Below, in pieces: positions 24,210 through 34,858 of a DNA stretch of 64,000 bases; position 1 is the first letter of the stretch, and every line of letters starts with the position of its first letter. Under the pieces are notes generated by a model that saw nothing but the letters and a program-made list of their open reading frames with translations, did no database searches and was not told the DNA's origin. The translations under genes were made by a program, and so were the position numbers. Origin of the DNA: Tupaia tana (taxonomy: Eukaryota; Chordata; Mammalia; Scandentia; Tupaiidae); assembly GCA_026018925.1 (NCBI GenBank), contig JAKSZU010000008.1:7368415-7432414 (forward strand), in the 5' to 3' direction.

Positions 24210-24425
24210 CTCAGGAGCTCCATTTTAACAGTTCAACTAGTGGTGATCAGTCTCAGGCTTTGAGAAGCAGAAACACAAATGACAGTATAATGATTGAGTA
24301 AAAAAACTACTTGTAACAGAGCAGGAAATACACTTTAAAAAAAAAAAAAGGTGAGTTTGGAGTGTCTTTTTACTTATTTCAGTGTTCATAATAAAAAAAA
24401 TTTGCTTTTAAAAATAATTGATCTT
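24210..24425. other. Short unassigned spacer
   Basis: Includes an A run at about 24335-24348. It ends in the target sequence of the next SINE. Confidence 0.4.
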
Positions 24426-24699
24426 GGGAACCAGCAGTTAGCGTAATGGCTATGTCGCTGGTCTCCCACGTAGTCGACGGCGGTTCGTGTCTCGGACCCG
24501 GTGGCTTACAACTCACGCCAGGCGCATGTGCGTGCGTGCCCAAGATCCCGAGAGGAGAATGGAGGAGAAGGGATTGCGGCGTGACCATCCCCCCTGGGGG
24601 GTGATTTCTCGCTTTCTGTCTCTATGTCTCTCTCTCTCTGTCTGGTGAGCACACTTGCCCTATAGCGAAAAACCTCTCCAAAAAAAAAAATAAATAAAT
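24426..24699 (+). mobile_element. tRNA-derived SINE, first of a head-to-tail pair
   Basis: Young CpG-rich copy flanked by aataattgatctt (24413-24425) and aatcattgatctt (24700-24712). A second SINE starts three bases after the right duplication. Confidence 0.95.
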
Positions 24700-24715
24700 A
24701 AATCATTGATCTTTT

Positions 24716-24977
24716 TGGGGACCAGTAGTTGGTGTAATGGCTATGTCACTGGACTCCCATGTAGTCGACTGCGGTTCGAGTCCTGGACCCAGTGGCTTAA
24801 ACTCACGCCGTGTGTGTATGCATGAGTGCCCAAGACCCCAAGAGGAGAATGGAAGAGAAGAGATTGTGGCATGGCCATCCCCCCTGGGGGGTGATTTCTC
24901 TCTTTCTGTCTTTCTGTCTCTCTCTGTCTTTCTGGCAACTGCATGCGCCCTATAGCAAAAACCTCTCCAATAAAATA
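24716..24977 (+). mobile_element. tRNA-derived SINE, second of a head-to-tail pair
   Basis: Full-length copy ending CTCTCCAATAAAATAATA. The target sequence attgatctttttg recurs as attgatatttttg at 24980, so three copies of the target bracket two SINEs. Confidence 0.93.
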
Positions 24978-25019
24978 ATAATTGATATTTTTGTTTTTAT
25001 GGTAAATAAACATAATAAA

Positions 25020-25300
25020 TAATACTAAGACTCCCTATACCCGTTAGCTGGTGTACATCAGTAGTAGTATCTTGGAAACTACACTACAATCATACAGCCA
25101 GCATACTGACATTTTGATACCATGAAAGCACAAATATTGTTATCAACACAAGGATCCCTTATGTTCTTTAACAGCCTCACACACTTCCTCCACTTCCACC
25201 AGCTCCTAACCTCTGGCAACTACTGATCTGATCTTCATTTATGTAATTATGCTATTGCAGTAATAATACAAAAATAGAAATCATAATAATCAAAACAAGC
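25020..25300 (-). mobile_element. L1 3' UTR-like fragment, antisense
   Basis: The block ccaccagctcctaacctctggcaactactgatctg is a decayed version of the antisense L1M 3' UTR. Weak but in the expected context. Confidence 0.5.
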
Positions 25301-25311
25301 CTCTTGGGATT

Positions 25312-25312
<1 letters not shown>

Positions 25313-25346
<34 letters not shown>
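25313..25346. repeat. (CT)n microsatellite
   Basis: Sixteen uninterrupted CT units. Confidence 0.95.
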
Positions 25347-25347
<1 letters not shown>

Positions 25348-25426
25348 GATAACTCTCTAGAGATTCATCCAAATTGTTGTATGCATCAATAGTCATGATA
25401 AAAAAATGTTTAAGAATTCAACAATG

Positions 25427-25494
25427 TTGGGTTGTCAGGAAAGTCATGACATGTGTGTCACGACATGTGTGTCATGACTTTCCTGACAACCCAA
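25427..25494. mobile_element. Palindromic mariner-type MITE
   Basis: 68 bp that is almost a perfect inverted repeat: it begins ttgggttgtcaggaaagtca and ends with the exact reverse complement of that arm. The centre holds two copies of gacatgtgtgtca. TA follows the right end and TG precedes the left. Transcribed, it would form a strong hairpin. Confidence 0.85.
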
Positions 25495-25691
25495 TAATTT
25501 AGAACTAACATTCTAAAAGTAGGAAAAAACTTTATCCAGATAAAATCCCCAGGCACCACTCCCCCATTAAAACAAGACATGAAAAAATAATAATTGTAAC
25601 CAGATGTAAATGTTTAAGTTCTTTTTAAATGATGTGGTTTCTTTTTTCAACCTAAAAAAGAAGCTGAAGCAAAATTCAAAAGCGATCCGTT
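25495..25691. other. AT-rich flank of the class I provirus
   Basis: No recognised element. Confidence 0.4.
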
Positions 25692-26122
25692 TGTAGTGGG
25701 ATTCTCAGTGAGAGAGACAGGACACTGAGGCTTCTGCAGGAAAACATCAATTTATTAAGTGCCAGCACTGCTTCAGCAGATTCACATCCAAAGGCTGAGC
25801 CCAGAATTTCTTGGTGCTCTTCCTTTTCTTTGTTTTAGCTTGTCTGTCTCTATATATGGCTATATTATACTTTTACAGACTTTCGATTGAGTGACAGGCT
25901 ATTACAGAATTATGCAGGCATAGACTGGACCACCGTGTGGTTAGATACACAGGCGTACATGAAGTTACAGGGTTGCTAGGTTACTATCAGGGCTACAAGG
26001 TCACTAAGCGTGGCTAAGTCGCCGTGAGGACAGGGTGACAAGGTCGCCACAGGATGCACTTGCGTTTTTAAGTTTCGAGCACATCCGTTATCTTCCTGGG
26101 TCCTGGAGTCCCTCCTACCACA
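25692..26122 (-). repeat. 3' LTR of the class I provirus
   Basis: 431 bp running, on the minus strand, from TGTGGTAGG to CCCACTACA, so it has TG...CA ends. The minus strand shows a TATA-like CCATATATAG and an AATAAA (plus-strand tttatt at about 25753). It pairs with 32885-33314. Confidence 0.92.
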
Positions 26123-26134
26123 TTTGCCCCTTTG
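26123..26134 (-). promoter_or_regulatory. Polypurine tract of the class I provirus
   Basis: The minus strand reads CAAAGGGGCAAA directly before the 3' LTR, the position and composition of a plus-strand primer. Confidence 0.8.
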
Positions 26135-27261
26135 ATGCTGAAATCCTATTAGGGTCAAAAAGCATCATCTCGGTTTAGGGGTGTGTATTTCTAATAACAT
26201 CATTACATGTGCAGCTGTCGTTCAGTGTGGCTTCTAAGAGGCTGGCGACAGTATCGTAATCAGGGGTGCCAAACATGGGAGGGTCAAACCAGCTCCCAGA
26301 ACGATTAGCACTGCACTTATGAGGGCCTTCAATCTTCCAACAGCTGAAAACCATCCTTCAAATAATTTACTGGGGTTCTCTCTCTCCCACGTTTAGACTG
26401 GAACACGGGCAGTTTTTCTCATTCCACTTGTCATTTCTTCTATTAATTTTCCCTCATCATCTATTTTCAGGCAACAGTTACTTAAATGTTCTACTCCTCC
26501 TTCAGAGGCTAAAACATAATCTAAAACCGAACGATTCTGACAGATAGCAGTGCGCATCTGACTCTGCTGAAGGCTAGTTCGTAAGGACCCTTGCGGATTC
26601 ACTAGTTAAGATGTCAACAATCACTTGTAACCTGATGATGCAGTTCGGCATGTATATGGGGTACGATATTCCCAAGAGACATCCTCCGCCCATGTGGCCA
26701 GACCATAATGCTGGAGTATGCACTCAGAAGGCCATTCATCATCTTTCCAGCTGTTGATTTGCAGGGCACGCTCCTTCGACTGAGTCTTCCAATTTCAAAC
26801 ACCTGAATGCCTAAATGTTCTCCTCTGCTAAGAGGGAGCGATAAAAATGATGAGCAGATGGACCCCAGCACACAAGAACCTGGCCAGTGCTGGGGAAGCA
26901 CTGTATAGGCCATCCTCCCACAACTCTAGTCAGCAGGGGCAACTTCAGCCAGTTCTGTCGCCAGGATGAGGGCAATAAGCAACCACAAAGGAGAATTGCA
27001 TTCTAACAACAAAACTACTGTGAGAACAAAATGGTGTAGACCAGAGGTGCATGGTGCTAGACAGTTGACTCCTTGAGCTTCTGCCAAACATAGATTAGTC
27101 AGCTTTCTGGGGTGTCTAGAGAAAGGCTGTAGTCTTTCCCAGTCTCCAAGGCTGGGACTTGCTTCCTGCAGATGGTCAGCATGCATGGAGTCGCTGGAGC
27201 AGGAGTGCACTCCGGGCTGGAGAGGCTGGCTTCTCTCTGCTGTACTGAGTCTAGGGGACAA
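26135..27261 (-). pseudogene. env remnant with a large surface-subunit deletion (class I)
   Basis: The minus strand encodes a hydrophobic signal-peptide-like segment (PLWLLIALILATEL, about 26945-26990). Almost immediately afterwards comes sequence typical of the end of the surface subunit (HWPGSCVLGSICSSF, near 26880). The transmembrane subunit follows at 26393-26602, with the conserved QNRSVLDYVLASEGG block and a nearby CC pair. The cysteine normally at the start of that motif appears as glutamate. Total length is about 1.1 kb, less than usual for such env genes, so most of the surface subunit seems deleted. Frames are broken and no functional product is expected. Confidence 0.7.
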
Positions 27262-28400
27262 CTTCAGCTACCTTTGCTGCAGTGGGGCAGATAAAATGAC
27301 AGAGGGGCTTTAGGGGCTGGATATTCCACTTCTTTACCCAGACTGCATCCCTGGCTTAAAGGAATGGACATCAGTGGTCATGCTCACAGGTAGCCTTTCT
27401 CTTACCCAGTGATCAGAGATCAATCCTAGGGCCTGCATCTGCTGCCTCAGGGTAATGTTACCCAACTCTTTTAGATCTCCCAGTATGCCCCTGACAATGG
27501 GGAAGGGCGGTCATAAAGAATCTCATAAGGAGAAAATCTTGTCTGTTCAGTGAGACTTCACCTCATTCTTAGCAAGGCAATCGGTAGCGATTGGTCCCAG
27601 CAGATGTGGGCTTGCTGACAAAGCTTGCTCACCTGTACTTTTAATTTTTTTTTCTTTTTTTGGAGAGGTTTTTGCTATAGGGCATGTGTGTTCACCAGAC
27701 AGACAGAGAGAGACAGAAAGAAAGTGAGAAATCACCCCCTAGGGGGGATGGCCATGCCGCAATCCCTTCTCCTCCATTCTCCTCTCGGGATCTTGGGCAC
27801 GCACGCCCACGCGCCCGGTGTGAGTTTAAGCCCTAGGTCCGGGACTCAAACCGTGGTCGACTACGTGGGAGTCCAGCAACATAGCCATTATGCTAACTGC
27901 TGGTCTCCTCACCTGTACTTTTAGTCTGGTTCATCTGTTCCACCTTTCTGGCACTCTGGGGGTGGTAGGTCATATGTAATTTCCAGGCAATACCTAGTCC
28001 TTTGCCAACAACTGCACTATTTTAGCTACACACATTGGCCCATTATCTGACCCAATGGTGACTGGGCTCCCAAACTGGGGAGTAATTTCCTTTAAGAGGA
28101 GACAGGTCACTTTTTGTGCCTTTTCTGTACATGTAGGAAAAGCTTCTACCCAGCCAGAGAACCACAGATACTGAGCCCCTGACCTGAGGAAGCTCAGTTA
28201 AGCCCACGACAGTGTTCTCAAATGGGGCTTCCCCAGCACTGTGTTTCCAAAAGGGCTCTGGGGCCCTGCCAGGGTTTATGGTGAGTACACACTTCACATT
28301 GTTCACTCATTGTCTGAGCTATAGTGGTGAGTCAGGTAATCATGTGTGACGTTCCTGGCAATGTGTAACTGCCACCCTTTGAGGGCCCCCCCAGCATCTA
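27262..28400 (-). pseudogene. Integrase remnant, split by a SINE (class I)
   Basis: The minus strand at about 28040-28160 reads as an integrase catalytic core, with the second acidic residue in TIGSDNGPMC. The downstream part is interrupted by a SINE at 27644-27907, and the C-terminal domain would lie at 27300-27600. Several stops and frameshifts are present. In an active virus the enzyme joins viral cDNA to host DNA in the nucleus; this copy cannot. Confidence 0.8.
27644..27907 (-). mobile_element. tRNA-derived SINE inserted in the class I integrase
   Basis: Full-length minus-strand copy. A perfect 16 bp duplication ctcacctgtactttta flanks it at 27628-27643 and 27908-27923. The insertion therefore postdates the provirus. 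Confidence 0.97.
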
Positions 28401-29290
28401 AGAGCTCAAGGGTTTCTCTGCCATACTTACGTCCTTCCCACCTGCATTAATTAGCACCTTCTCTTCATGGAAGGCTTCGCGCGTATGGAGAGCAGTAAAG
28501 GTGGATCCTGAGTCTGCGTAACATTGCCACAAATCCCTGCAGCCAGCCGAGGAGCCCACGTCGGGGCCACGCGTTCTGCCCTTGGTGCCGAGGCCCCTCG
28601 CGGAGAGGTGTAGCCTCGAGGACGGACTGTAATACCACCACAGAGTAGCCAGCTACAGGTTCCCTGTCTTCCACAAAACTCCTCCCAGTCGTAAAATACT
28701 CAGCCTCTGGGTGAGCGAGGGGCTGATCCGTCCAATCCAGTCAGCTGGGAAATACCTCATCTGTGACTTCAAGGCAGTCATGACTTGGCTGACCCAGCCC
28801 TATAGGCAAAGGGCGGCAGGGTTCAAAGTCCATACCACTTCTAGGTGAAAATGGGGATTTTCACAGAGCATTCCGATATCTGACCACGTGAGTGCTAGTT
28901 CACCAATATTGCCCTTTACATTCCATTAATGTCATCGCTGAGTCTAGCACTCAGATGGTTAATTCCTGTCCCAAAGTCAGTGTGTCAGCTTCTGATACTG
29001 AGAAGACTGTAGCTGTAAGTGCCTGCCGGCAAGGTGGCCAGCCTTGGGCAACTGAGTCAGCTTGTTTATAAAGAAAAGCTACTGGACGCTGCCATGACCC
29101 AACATCTGGGTCCGTACTCCCACTGCCACGCCAGGAGGCTCCTGTACATTCAGTAGGAAAGGCTTAGGTATGTCTGGGGACCCTGAGCCCGGGGCGGCGA
29201 CCAGGGCTTGCTTAATGTCCTCAAACGCTCTCCGTTGCATCCTCTCCCATAAGAGAGGCTCTCGTTCTCCCCCCCTTTGTGGCCTCATAA
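28401..29290 (-). pseudogene. RT connection and RNase H remnant (class I)
   Basis: The minus strand at 29079-29288 has the block AFEDIKQALVAAPGSGSPDI PKPF typical of the region after the polymerase fingers and palm. Downstream, fragments at 28465-28674 are consistent with RNase H in changing frames. Assigned by order between RT and integrase and by these blocks. Confidence 0.7.
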
Positions 29291-30226
29291 AGGCGCTCTG
29301 TCATGAAGGAGAAGTTGGGAATCCAGATCCTAGGAAAATCTGCAGCCTCCACAAACTCCCAAACCTGGCCCCTGGTGGTTGGGACTGGAATTGCAGAGAC
29401 GCTCGCTTCCTCTCTGGGCCAAGTCGGAGCTCTCTTTAGGAAATGTGAAATCCGAGGCACGCAAGTCTCTCCTGACTGATTTGAGCCTTTTTCTTTGACA
29501 CCTTTTGCCAGTTTTCCATAAAAGGGGAGAAGTTGCTGTGTTCGCCCCATGAAAACATTCGTGTTCTCCCTGCCAGCAGCAGGTCACCCACAGACTAGAG
29601 CAGTGCATGCCCGTGTTGTGTGCCTGGAAGGCTTTTAAATCAGAGGCCAGTGCAGTGCCAAAGATGGCCGGAGAACTTCTGAAACCCTGAGAGAGCCGAC
29701 ACCAGGTCGGCTGACCTCTATGCCCATTTTCAGGGTTTTCCCATTAGAAAGTAACAACCGGCTGACGCTATGGAGCCAGGTAGATGCGAAAGAAAACATC
29801 CTTAAGGTCCAGACATGTAAGGAAGTTGGCCTCTGTAGGAGTGAGACCCAGGAGGGTGCATGGGTTGGGAAGACAGGATGCGGGATAGTGGCCACCTGTT
29901 CCCTGCTCTTCAGTCCTGAACTGGTCGATATTCATCGATCCCTGGTTTCCAGACCAGCAAAAGAGGCGTGTCCCAAGGGGACTGACAGGGTCAGATCGTC
30001 TCATACTTCAGGAGCCTTTCCAGGTGTTTTTGGACCCCCATCTGAGCCTTACGAGTAATGAAATATTGCTCTGGAGGACTGGCTCAGGCCCAGACTTCAG
30101 CTCTGCTGTTCTCAGGGAGGTGTGCAGGACCAGTTTGGGAGGATTACCCTCTGCCCACACCCCGGCACCTGGAAAGGGTGCTCCGGTTTCAGTCTCGGCT
30201 TTTCCACGAGGCTGTGAAGGCACCAC
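29291..30226 (-). pseudogene. Reverse transcriptase remnant (class I)
   Basis: The minus strand shows TCLDLKDVFFRIYL at about 29768-29812, which carries the first catalytic aspartate. The second catalytic site, normally YxDD, reads SVGD at 29583-29594, preceded by a TAG, so an active-site aspartate is lost. Downstream, EFVEAADFPRIWIPNFSFM fits the segment after the palm. Stops and frameshifts occur throughout. Confidence 0.82.
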
Positions 30227-30600
30227 TGCTCTAGGAATTGTAATGGTTAATTCTTGTCTCTGGCCTTCCTAGAGTCAGGGCCTCCTGGTTATGGTGTTGA
30301 ACGTTATTTGGGCTTGCAACTTTCTCAGTAAGTCTCGACCCATCAGTGCCACCAGACAGCCAGGGAAATATAAAAACTCGTGAACAACTTCACGACCACC
30401 TAAATTGCATTGTCGGAACAGAAGAAAGGCATGATGAGCTCAGCCACCAGTGACTTCCACGATGGCAGCTTGTCTCAGAGAGGGAGGGCTCACTGGCTGA
30501 GCCACCAGAGAAAGCCCTGCTCCTGTATCTACTATAAAGTCAGTTGGTTGACTCCCGATAATAATTCAGACTATAGGCGTCTAGGGGCCTAATGAGATGG
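30227..30600 (-). pseudogene. Retroviral protease remnant (class I)
   Basis: The minus strand reads DFIVDTGAGLSLVA, containing the DTGA catalytic motif of aspartic proteases at 30518-30529. The C-terminal GRDLLRKLQAQ motif is at about 30310-30340. An in-frame TGA lies between them. This is the expected length and order between gag and RT. Confidence 0.85.
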
Positions 30601-32860
30601 AGCCTGGTCTCCCTAATCTTCCAGATTTCCTGTAGAGGCCAGTCCAACAAACTCAGAGCTTTATGGGGCCGTAGTGCTGGCCATTATTGGCCCTGGATCG
30701 CTCAGCCTTGCTCCCTTTGAGGGGATGCTGCCTGAACGTTTTGTAGCCGGTAGGGGTACTCGTGTTTCCAGTGGCCATCCTGGAAGAAGAGGTACGTCCG
30801 TTCGGTCCCAGGACCACTCCTGGGCAGGAAGCCCTCTGCTCTGTCTTCTCCTTCGGCCCCGTCCCCAGCCCCGTGGAACTGCCCTCTGGAAATGACCAGA
30901 CTACTCCACCAGAGCGACAGGCAGCAAACCCACCTTCTTCATTTTTCTGTCTGCCTCCTGGCGCCGGTTTACGCTTTGCTGGAGACCTCCACCAGCTGGC
31001 TGTGTCCATCTCAGCAGAACCTAACGTCTGCAGGCCGTGTGGAACAGCTCCCTGAGCCCGACCTACACAGGCTGCATGATCACCTGTTGGATTTCAGTTG
31101 TCTCTGAGTCAAAGGGGTGGAGACCCGAAAGGCTTCACATGACCTCTGATAGAACTGGCGTGGGCTTCCTCTGGGGCCCTGGAGTACTCCCGAGGTTCGT
31201 CTCATATTTAAATAACCCTTCTACCTCCCTCCTTTAAACTGGTCAGGAGGGCTGCTTGATGTCACTCAAGCCTCTGGAAGTCCCGGTTTACACTGGGGTT
31301 CCACTGGGGATCCTCTTCAGAGAAATAGACCTGAGAGTAAGCCTGGACATTCATTGTCCCCCTGGGGCACATCCTTCCAACCACTTTAGAGCAGCCTGCA
31401 TGACTCTGCGGGGCTCCTGGGTGTTAAACCATCAGAAGAAGCTGGCGGCAGTCTGCCCAGGTGGGCCTGTGGGTCCGGATAATGGACAGCGTTAAATCAC
31501 GGTTGCCCGCGGTTTCTCAGTGTAGGAGAGGGATGGTTTCACCAATTGGGGGGACCATAGGGGTAAAGGGCTGATATCTGGTGCTGGCGTCCTTGCATCC
31601 GGCCATCTTGATCATAATAAAGAGGCTCTCGAATCTCCCATAATGGCGTCTGGAAAGTGCCTCCATGACCCTATGGAGGGGGATACGTGCCAAGTTCTCC
31701 CAGCACTTTCCAACTGGAGTGTATGGCGTTAGGACTGGGGGCTTCTGGGTGGCCATGGCCGGGGCTCACGGGTTGCTCAGTGAGAGGAGAGGCCTCAGCG
31801 TCTCTGGCAATGCTCTCACTGTGATCCCTGCAGTGGGGCAGGTGGCAATGGAGGGAATAAAGCCACATAGGTGGGGCATTTGCTCTGACCCCTCAGACAG
31901 AACAGGCTTCTTAGGTCCTGGCTGGCATTTTGAAGAGGTTACTATCTTGATTATCATCATTTTATAGTTTTCTTCCAGAAAGGCTTTCAGCCAAGGTGGT
32001 GGAGAGAGAGCTACATGTTACCAGCAGTTGACAGGTGGGAACTGAGCAGGATGGCCTGGCTCCTGCAATGGCTCTAAACACCTTGCTAACGAGCTCTCTG
32101 TCTAGTGACCCCTCAGGAGACCAGCCCACCCCAAATCTATTTCACAGAATGTCCAGAGTTTCCTAGGAGGTAACACCATAACCTCCTGAATACGCTCTAT
32201 GAAGGTTTTCACCACACACTCTAAGGGAGTAAGTTTACTGGTTACCCCCCCCACTCCTTCCCCTGGAGAACGACGCTCACACGAGAAGGGATGGGGGAAG
32301 AGGTAATCGATTGCTTCACCCGCCTCCAGCTGCTCCCTGGCAGAGCTATTTCAGGTGCCTCTTAGCATTGATGGGACTGTACAAACCACCTCAGGATCCC
32401 TCTGAGGAGGACCACTATCAGCCATGTGAGGATCACCACGGAACCACAGATCGGGCCTCCGCACTTGTCAGTCAGTCACCCACAGTCACACGACGTCCCT
32501 CCAAACCTCTGCCCAGTACTTCAGGGTAGGGCGGTCGGTCTCCTCTTGTCTATACCACGAGAGCATCAGGCCTACCTGGGGAGGTGATCCAACTTCCCCT
32601 CCTGCCCTGTTCGGGGCAGGTTCAGTCTCCAATGAGCCTGGCTTCTTACCAAACGTGCGGACGATGCTCCCTGAGGTAGTTCCTGAGCCTCCCTGGGTTC
32701 CACTGTGCCTCCAGGGGCTGCATCCTCATCTGCTAGGAAGGCTTCTCCCCTACAGAACAACTGGTCCGCTGGCGCCAGGCAAGGTTGCCTCTCCTGATGT
32801 TCCAGGGACCACAGCCTGGTGACAAGGGAGGTGGAAACACACTGTCTCTGAACTCTCCTC
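30601..32860 (-). pseudogene. gag and leader remnant (class I)
   Basis: Located between the primer binding site and the protease. The capsid region is suggested by minus-strand blocks at 31250-31760 (for example VQAYSQVYFSEEDP). The nucleocapsid zinc knuckle near 30745-30790 survives as a decayed CYLFFQDGHWKHEYP in which two of the cysteines are lost. Matrix is not clearly recognisable. Many stops are present. Confidence 0.65.
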
Positions 32861-32862
32861 AC

Positions 32863-32880
32863 ATCCCAGCCAATGCACCA
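32863..32880 (-). promoter_or_regulatory. Primer binding site, tRNA-Gly type
   Basis: Four bases inside the 5' LTR the minus strand reads TGGTGCATTGGCTGGGAT. It matches 16 of 18 bases of the complement of the 3' end of tRNA-Gly(GCC). Confidence 0.85.
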
Positions 32881-32884
32881 GAAA

Positions 32885-33314
32885 TGTAGCGGGTTTCTCA
32901 GCAAGAGGGAGACAGGACACCAAGCCTTTTGCAGGAAACCATCAATTTATTAAGTGCCAGCACTGACTCAGCAGATTCGCATTCAAAGGCTGAGTTCCGG
33001 ATCTCTTGGGGCTCTATCTTTTATTTGTTTTAGCTTCTTTGTCTCCTATATATGGTTACAATATACTTTACAGACTTTTGATTGGGTAAAAGGCTATTAC
33101 AGAATTATGCAGGCAGGTACTAGGCTACTAGGCTGTTAGATACACAGGCACACATGAAGTTACAGAGTTGCTAGGTTGCTATCAGGGCTACAAGGTCACT
33201 GAGAGTTGCTAAGTTGCTATGGGAACAGGGCTACAAGGTCACCACAGGCTGCACATGGGCTTTTAAGTTTTAAGCATCATTATCCTCCTTGGTCCTGGGG
33301 GCCCCCTTACCATA
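32885..33314 (-). repeat. 5' LTR of the class I provirus
   Basis: 430 bp copy of the LTR at 25692-26122. Its outer end reads ...ccttaccata on the plus strand, where CA-type ends would give caca, so the terminal dinucleotide is mutated. The AATAAA complement (tttatt) is at about 32946. Confidence 0.9.
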
Positions 33315-33487
33315 AGTTCATTTGAGCCAGGGCTATGAAGGGCTGCCCAGTGATCATAGATACCAGTTGCTCAGAATATGCTGACCAGAGAATGTCCTTC
33401 AGTGGGGTTAAATTTATAGGAAAAAGGGGAGAATGGAAGGGTTACAAGAATTCCTAAGAATTTATGTTGGTTTACAAGAATACCAAA
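33315..33487. other. Short unassigned flank
   Basis: No recognised element. Confidence 0.4.
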
Positions 33488-33766
33488 GGGACAAGCAGAT
33501 GGTGGAATGGTTACTTCACTGGACTCCCATGTAGTCAACCACAGTTCAAGTCCCAGACCAGGTGACTTCACACTCACACTGGGCACGTGTGCATGCATGC
33601 ACACCCAAGATCCCAAGAGGAAAATGGAGGAGAATGAATTGTGGCACGGCCATCCTCCCAGGGGGTGGTGGGGGTGGGGGTGATTTCTTGCTTTCTATCT
33701 CTCTGTCTCTCTCAGTCTCTCTGGTGAGTACATGCACCCTATCACAAAAATCTCTCAGAAAAAAAA
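33488..33766 (+). mobile_element. tRNA-derived SINE
   Basis: Plus-strand copy starting GGGACAAGCAGATGGTGG. The C/G block has expanded to ggtggtgggggtgggggtg at 33664-33682. Confidence 0.9.
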
Positions 33767-33849
33767 GAGTAGCAGAACCCTGTGCTTGGCTTCCTAACGT
33801 GACATATGTCACGCATTCCTGGAACATGGCAGCAGGCAGGAGGAGAGGT

Positions 33850-34345
33850 TACAATGTAGCGTGTGTAGGTCCTGGTGACCTCCAGCGAAGGGCCAGAGTG
33901 ACTCCATTTTTTTAACAGGGCAACTCCGTTTTGTTAAACCTACCTTGCTGAGAATCGGCGCCATTTCAAGGGGGCAAGCCAATCACATGGGAGAAGGTCA
34001 TAAAACACCTCCCCCCACTGGGGCTGGCCAATGATAAAAAACAAAGGAAATACCAGAGACCTGAAGTAACTTCTTGACAATCAGTAAAACACAACTATAC
34101 TTCTATACTTCCTGAAATCTACAGCCAATGTGTAGCTGCCTGAGTGAATTCCTAAGCACCCCTTGACCTCCCCCGCAACAGCCAAATAAAAACCCAGCCC
34201 GACTAACACCAGGGTTCTGGACTCTGACCCACTGTGTCGGTGAGGATTGGGGGTCCTGGCTCCAGCCCGAATAAAAGCGACCCTATGTGCTTGCATCAGA
34301 ATCAGCTCCTTGGTGGTCTTTTGGGAATTTCGCGACCAGGACACA
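33850..34345 (+). repeat. Probable solo LTR, class I type
   Basis: About 0.5 kb with retroviral LTR architecture on the plus strand: repeated CCAAT-like blocks (gccaatcacatgg, gccaatgataaa), AATAAA at 34270-34275, then a U5-like end ttggtggtcttttgggaatt ... accaggacaca. No internal viral sequence follows. Exact ends and a target duplication were not resolved. Confidence 0.65.
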
Positions 34346-34858
34346 CCACCAGTACCTTTGTTTCAGTTCTAGCTAGTCAGAGGAATTCTTCACTAAAATG
34401 TATCCTTGGGAAATAACTCCTAAATGGCGTGGAGGCTGAGACTCTAAGCTTCAACTCTCCAGGCCGGTTTTAACACACTTCCTCATACTTTAGACTGCTT
34501 TCAATTGTTTCAATTTTGACTTCTTAGTATGATGTACTTCTAGGTTAATTCAATAACAATGGCTATAAAATCCCAAGGTGTGAGCCACAAATAGCCAGTT
34601 ATTAAAGAGTTGATTTATCATCCACTGGTTGACAAGCTAAATGTTACAAGCTAAATGTTACTCATTAGAACTATAAGTTTGAATGTTATTTTTCTTTGGG
34701 AGATAAAACTCAACTATAAGTTATTTTCTATTTATATTTCTAGTTTCTGAACTCAAAAGGGAAACAAATAATAAGCCTAATTTAATTTTGAAGCATCAAG
34801 TGCATGACTGGAAATAAACTTTCTTCTTACATAAAAATTAAATGTATATCTTAGGAAA
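34346..34858. other. AT-rich sequence, unassigned
   Basis: Nothing recognised apart from a short direct repeat (gctaaatgttac) at 34637-34660. Confidence 0.4.

Larger units (their letters stand above)
25692..33314 (-). mobile_element. Class I (gammaretrovirus-like) endogenous provirus, defective
   Basis: About 7.6 kb provirus read on the minus strand: 5' LTR at 32885-33314, tRNA-Gly-like primer binding site, gag, protease, reverse transcriptase, RNase H, integrase, env, polypurine tract and 3' LTR at 25692-26122. Every coding segment is split by stops and frameshifts. The LTRs differ at many sites (roughly 15-20% by eye), so it is old. A SINE sits in the integrase. Target duplication is unclear: 5' neighbours read cgtt at one end and agtt at the other. 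Confidence 0.92.

Noticed and set aside
27547-27924. Overlapping open frames at 27547-27924
   Set aside because: They translate the SINE and its flanks. Similar peptides (such as GDGHAAIPSPPFSS) recur at every antisense SINE copy and are not a protein family.
32954-33139. Open frames in the class I LTR region
   Set aside because: Short frames over LTR sequence with no viral or host protein signature.
25686-33320. Target duplication for the class I provirus
   Set aside because: Flanks cgtt and agtt agree at only three of four bases; too weak to claim.
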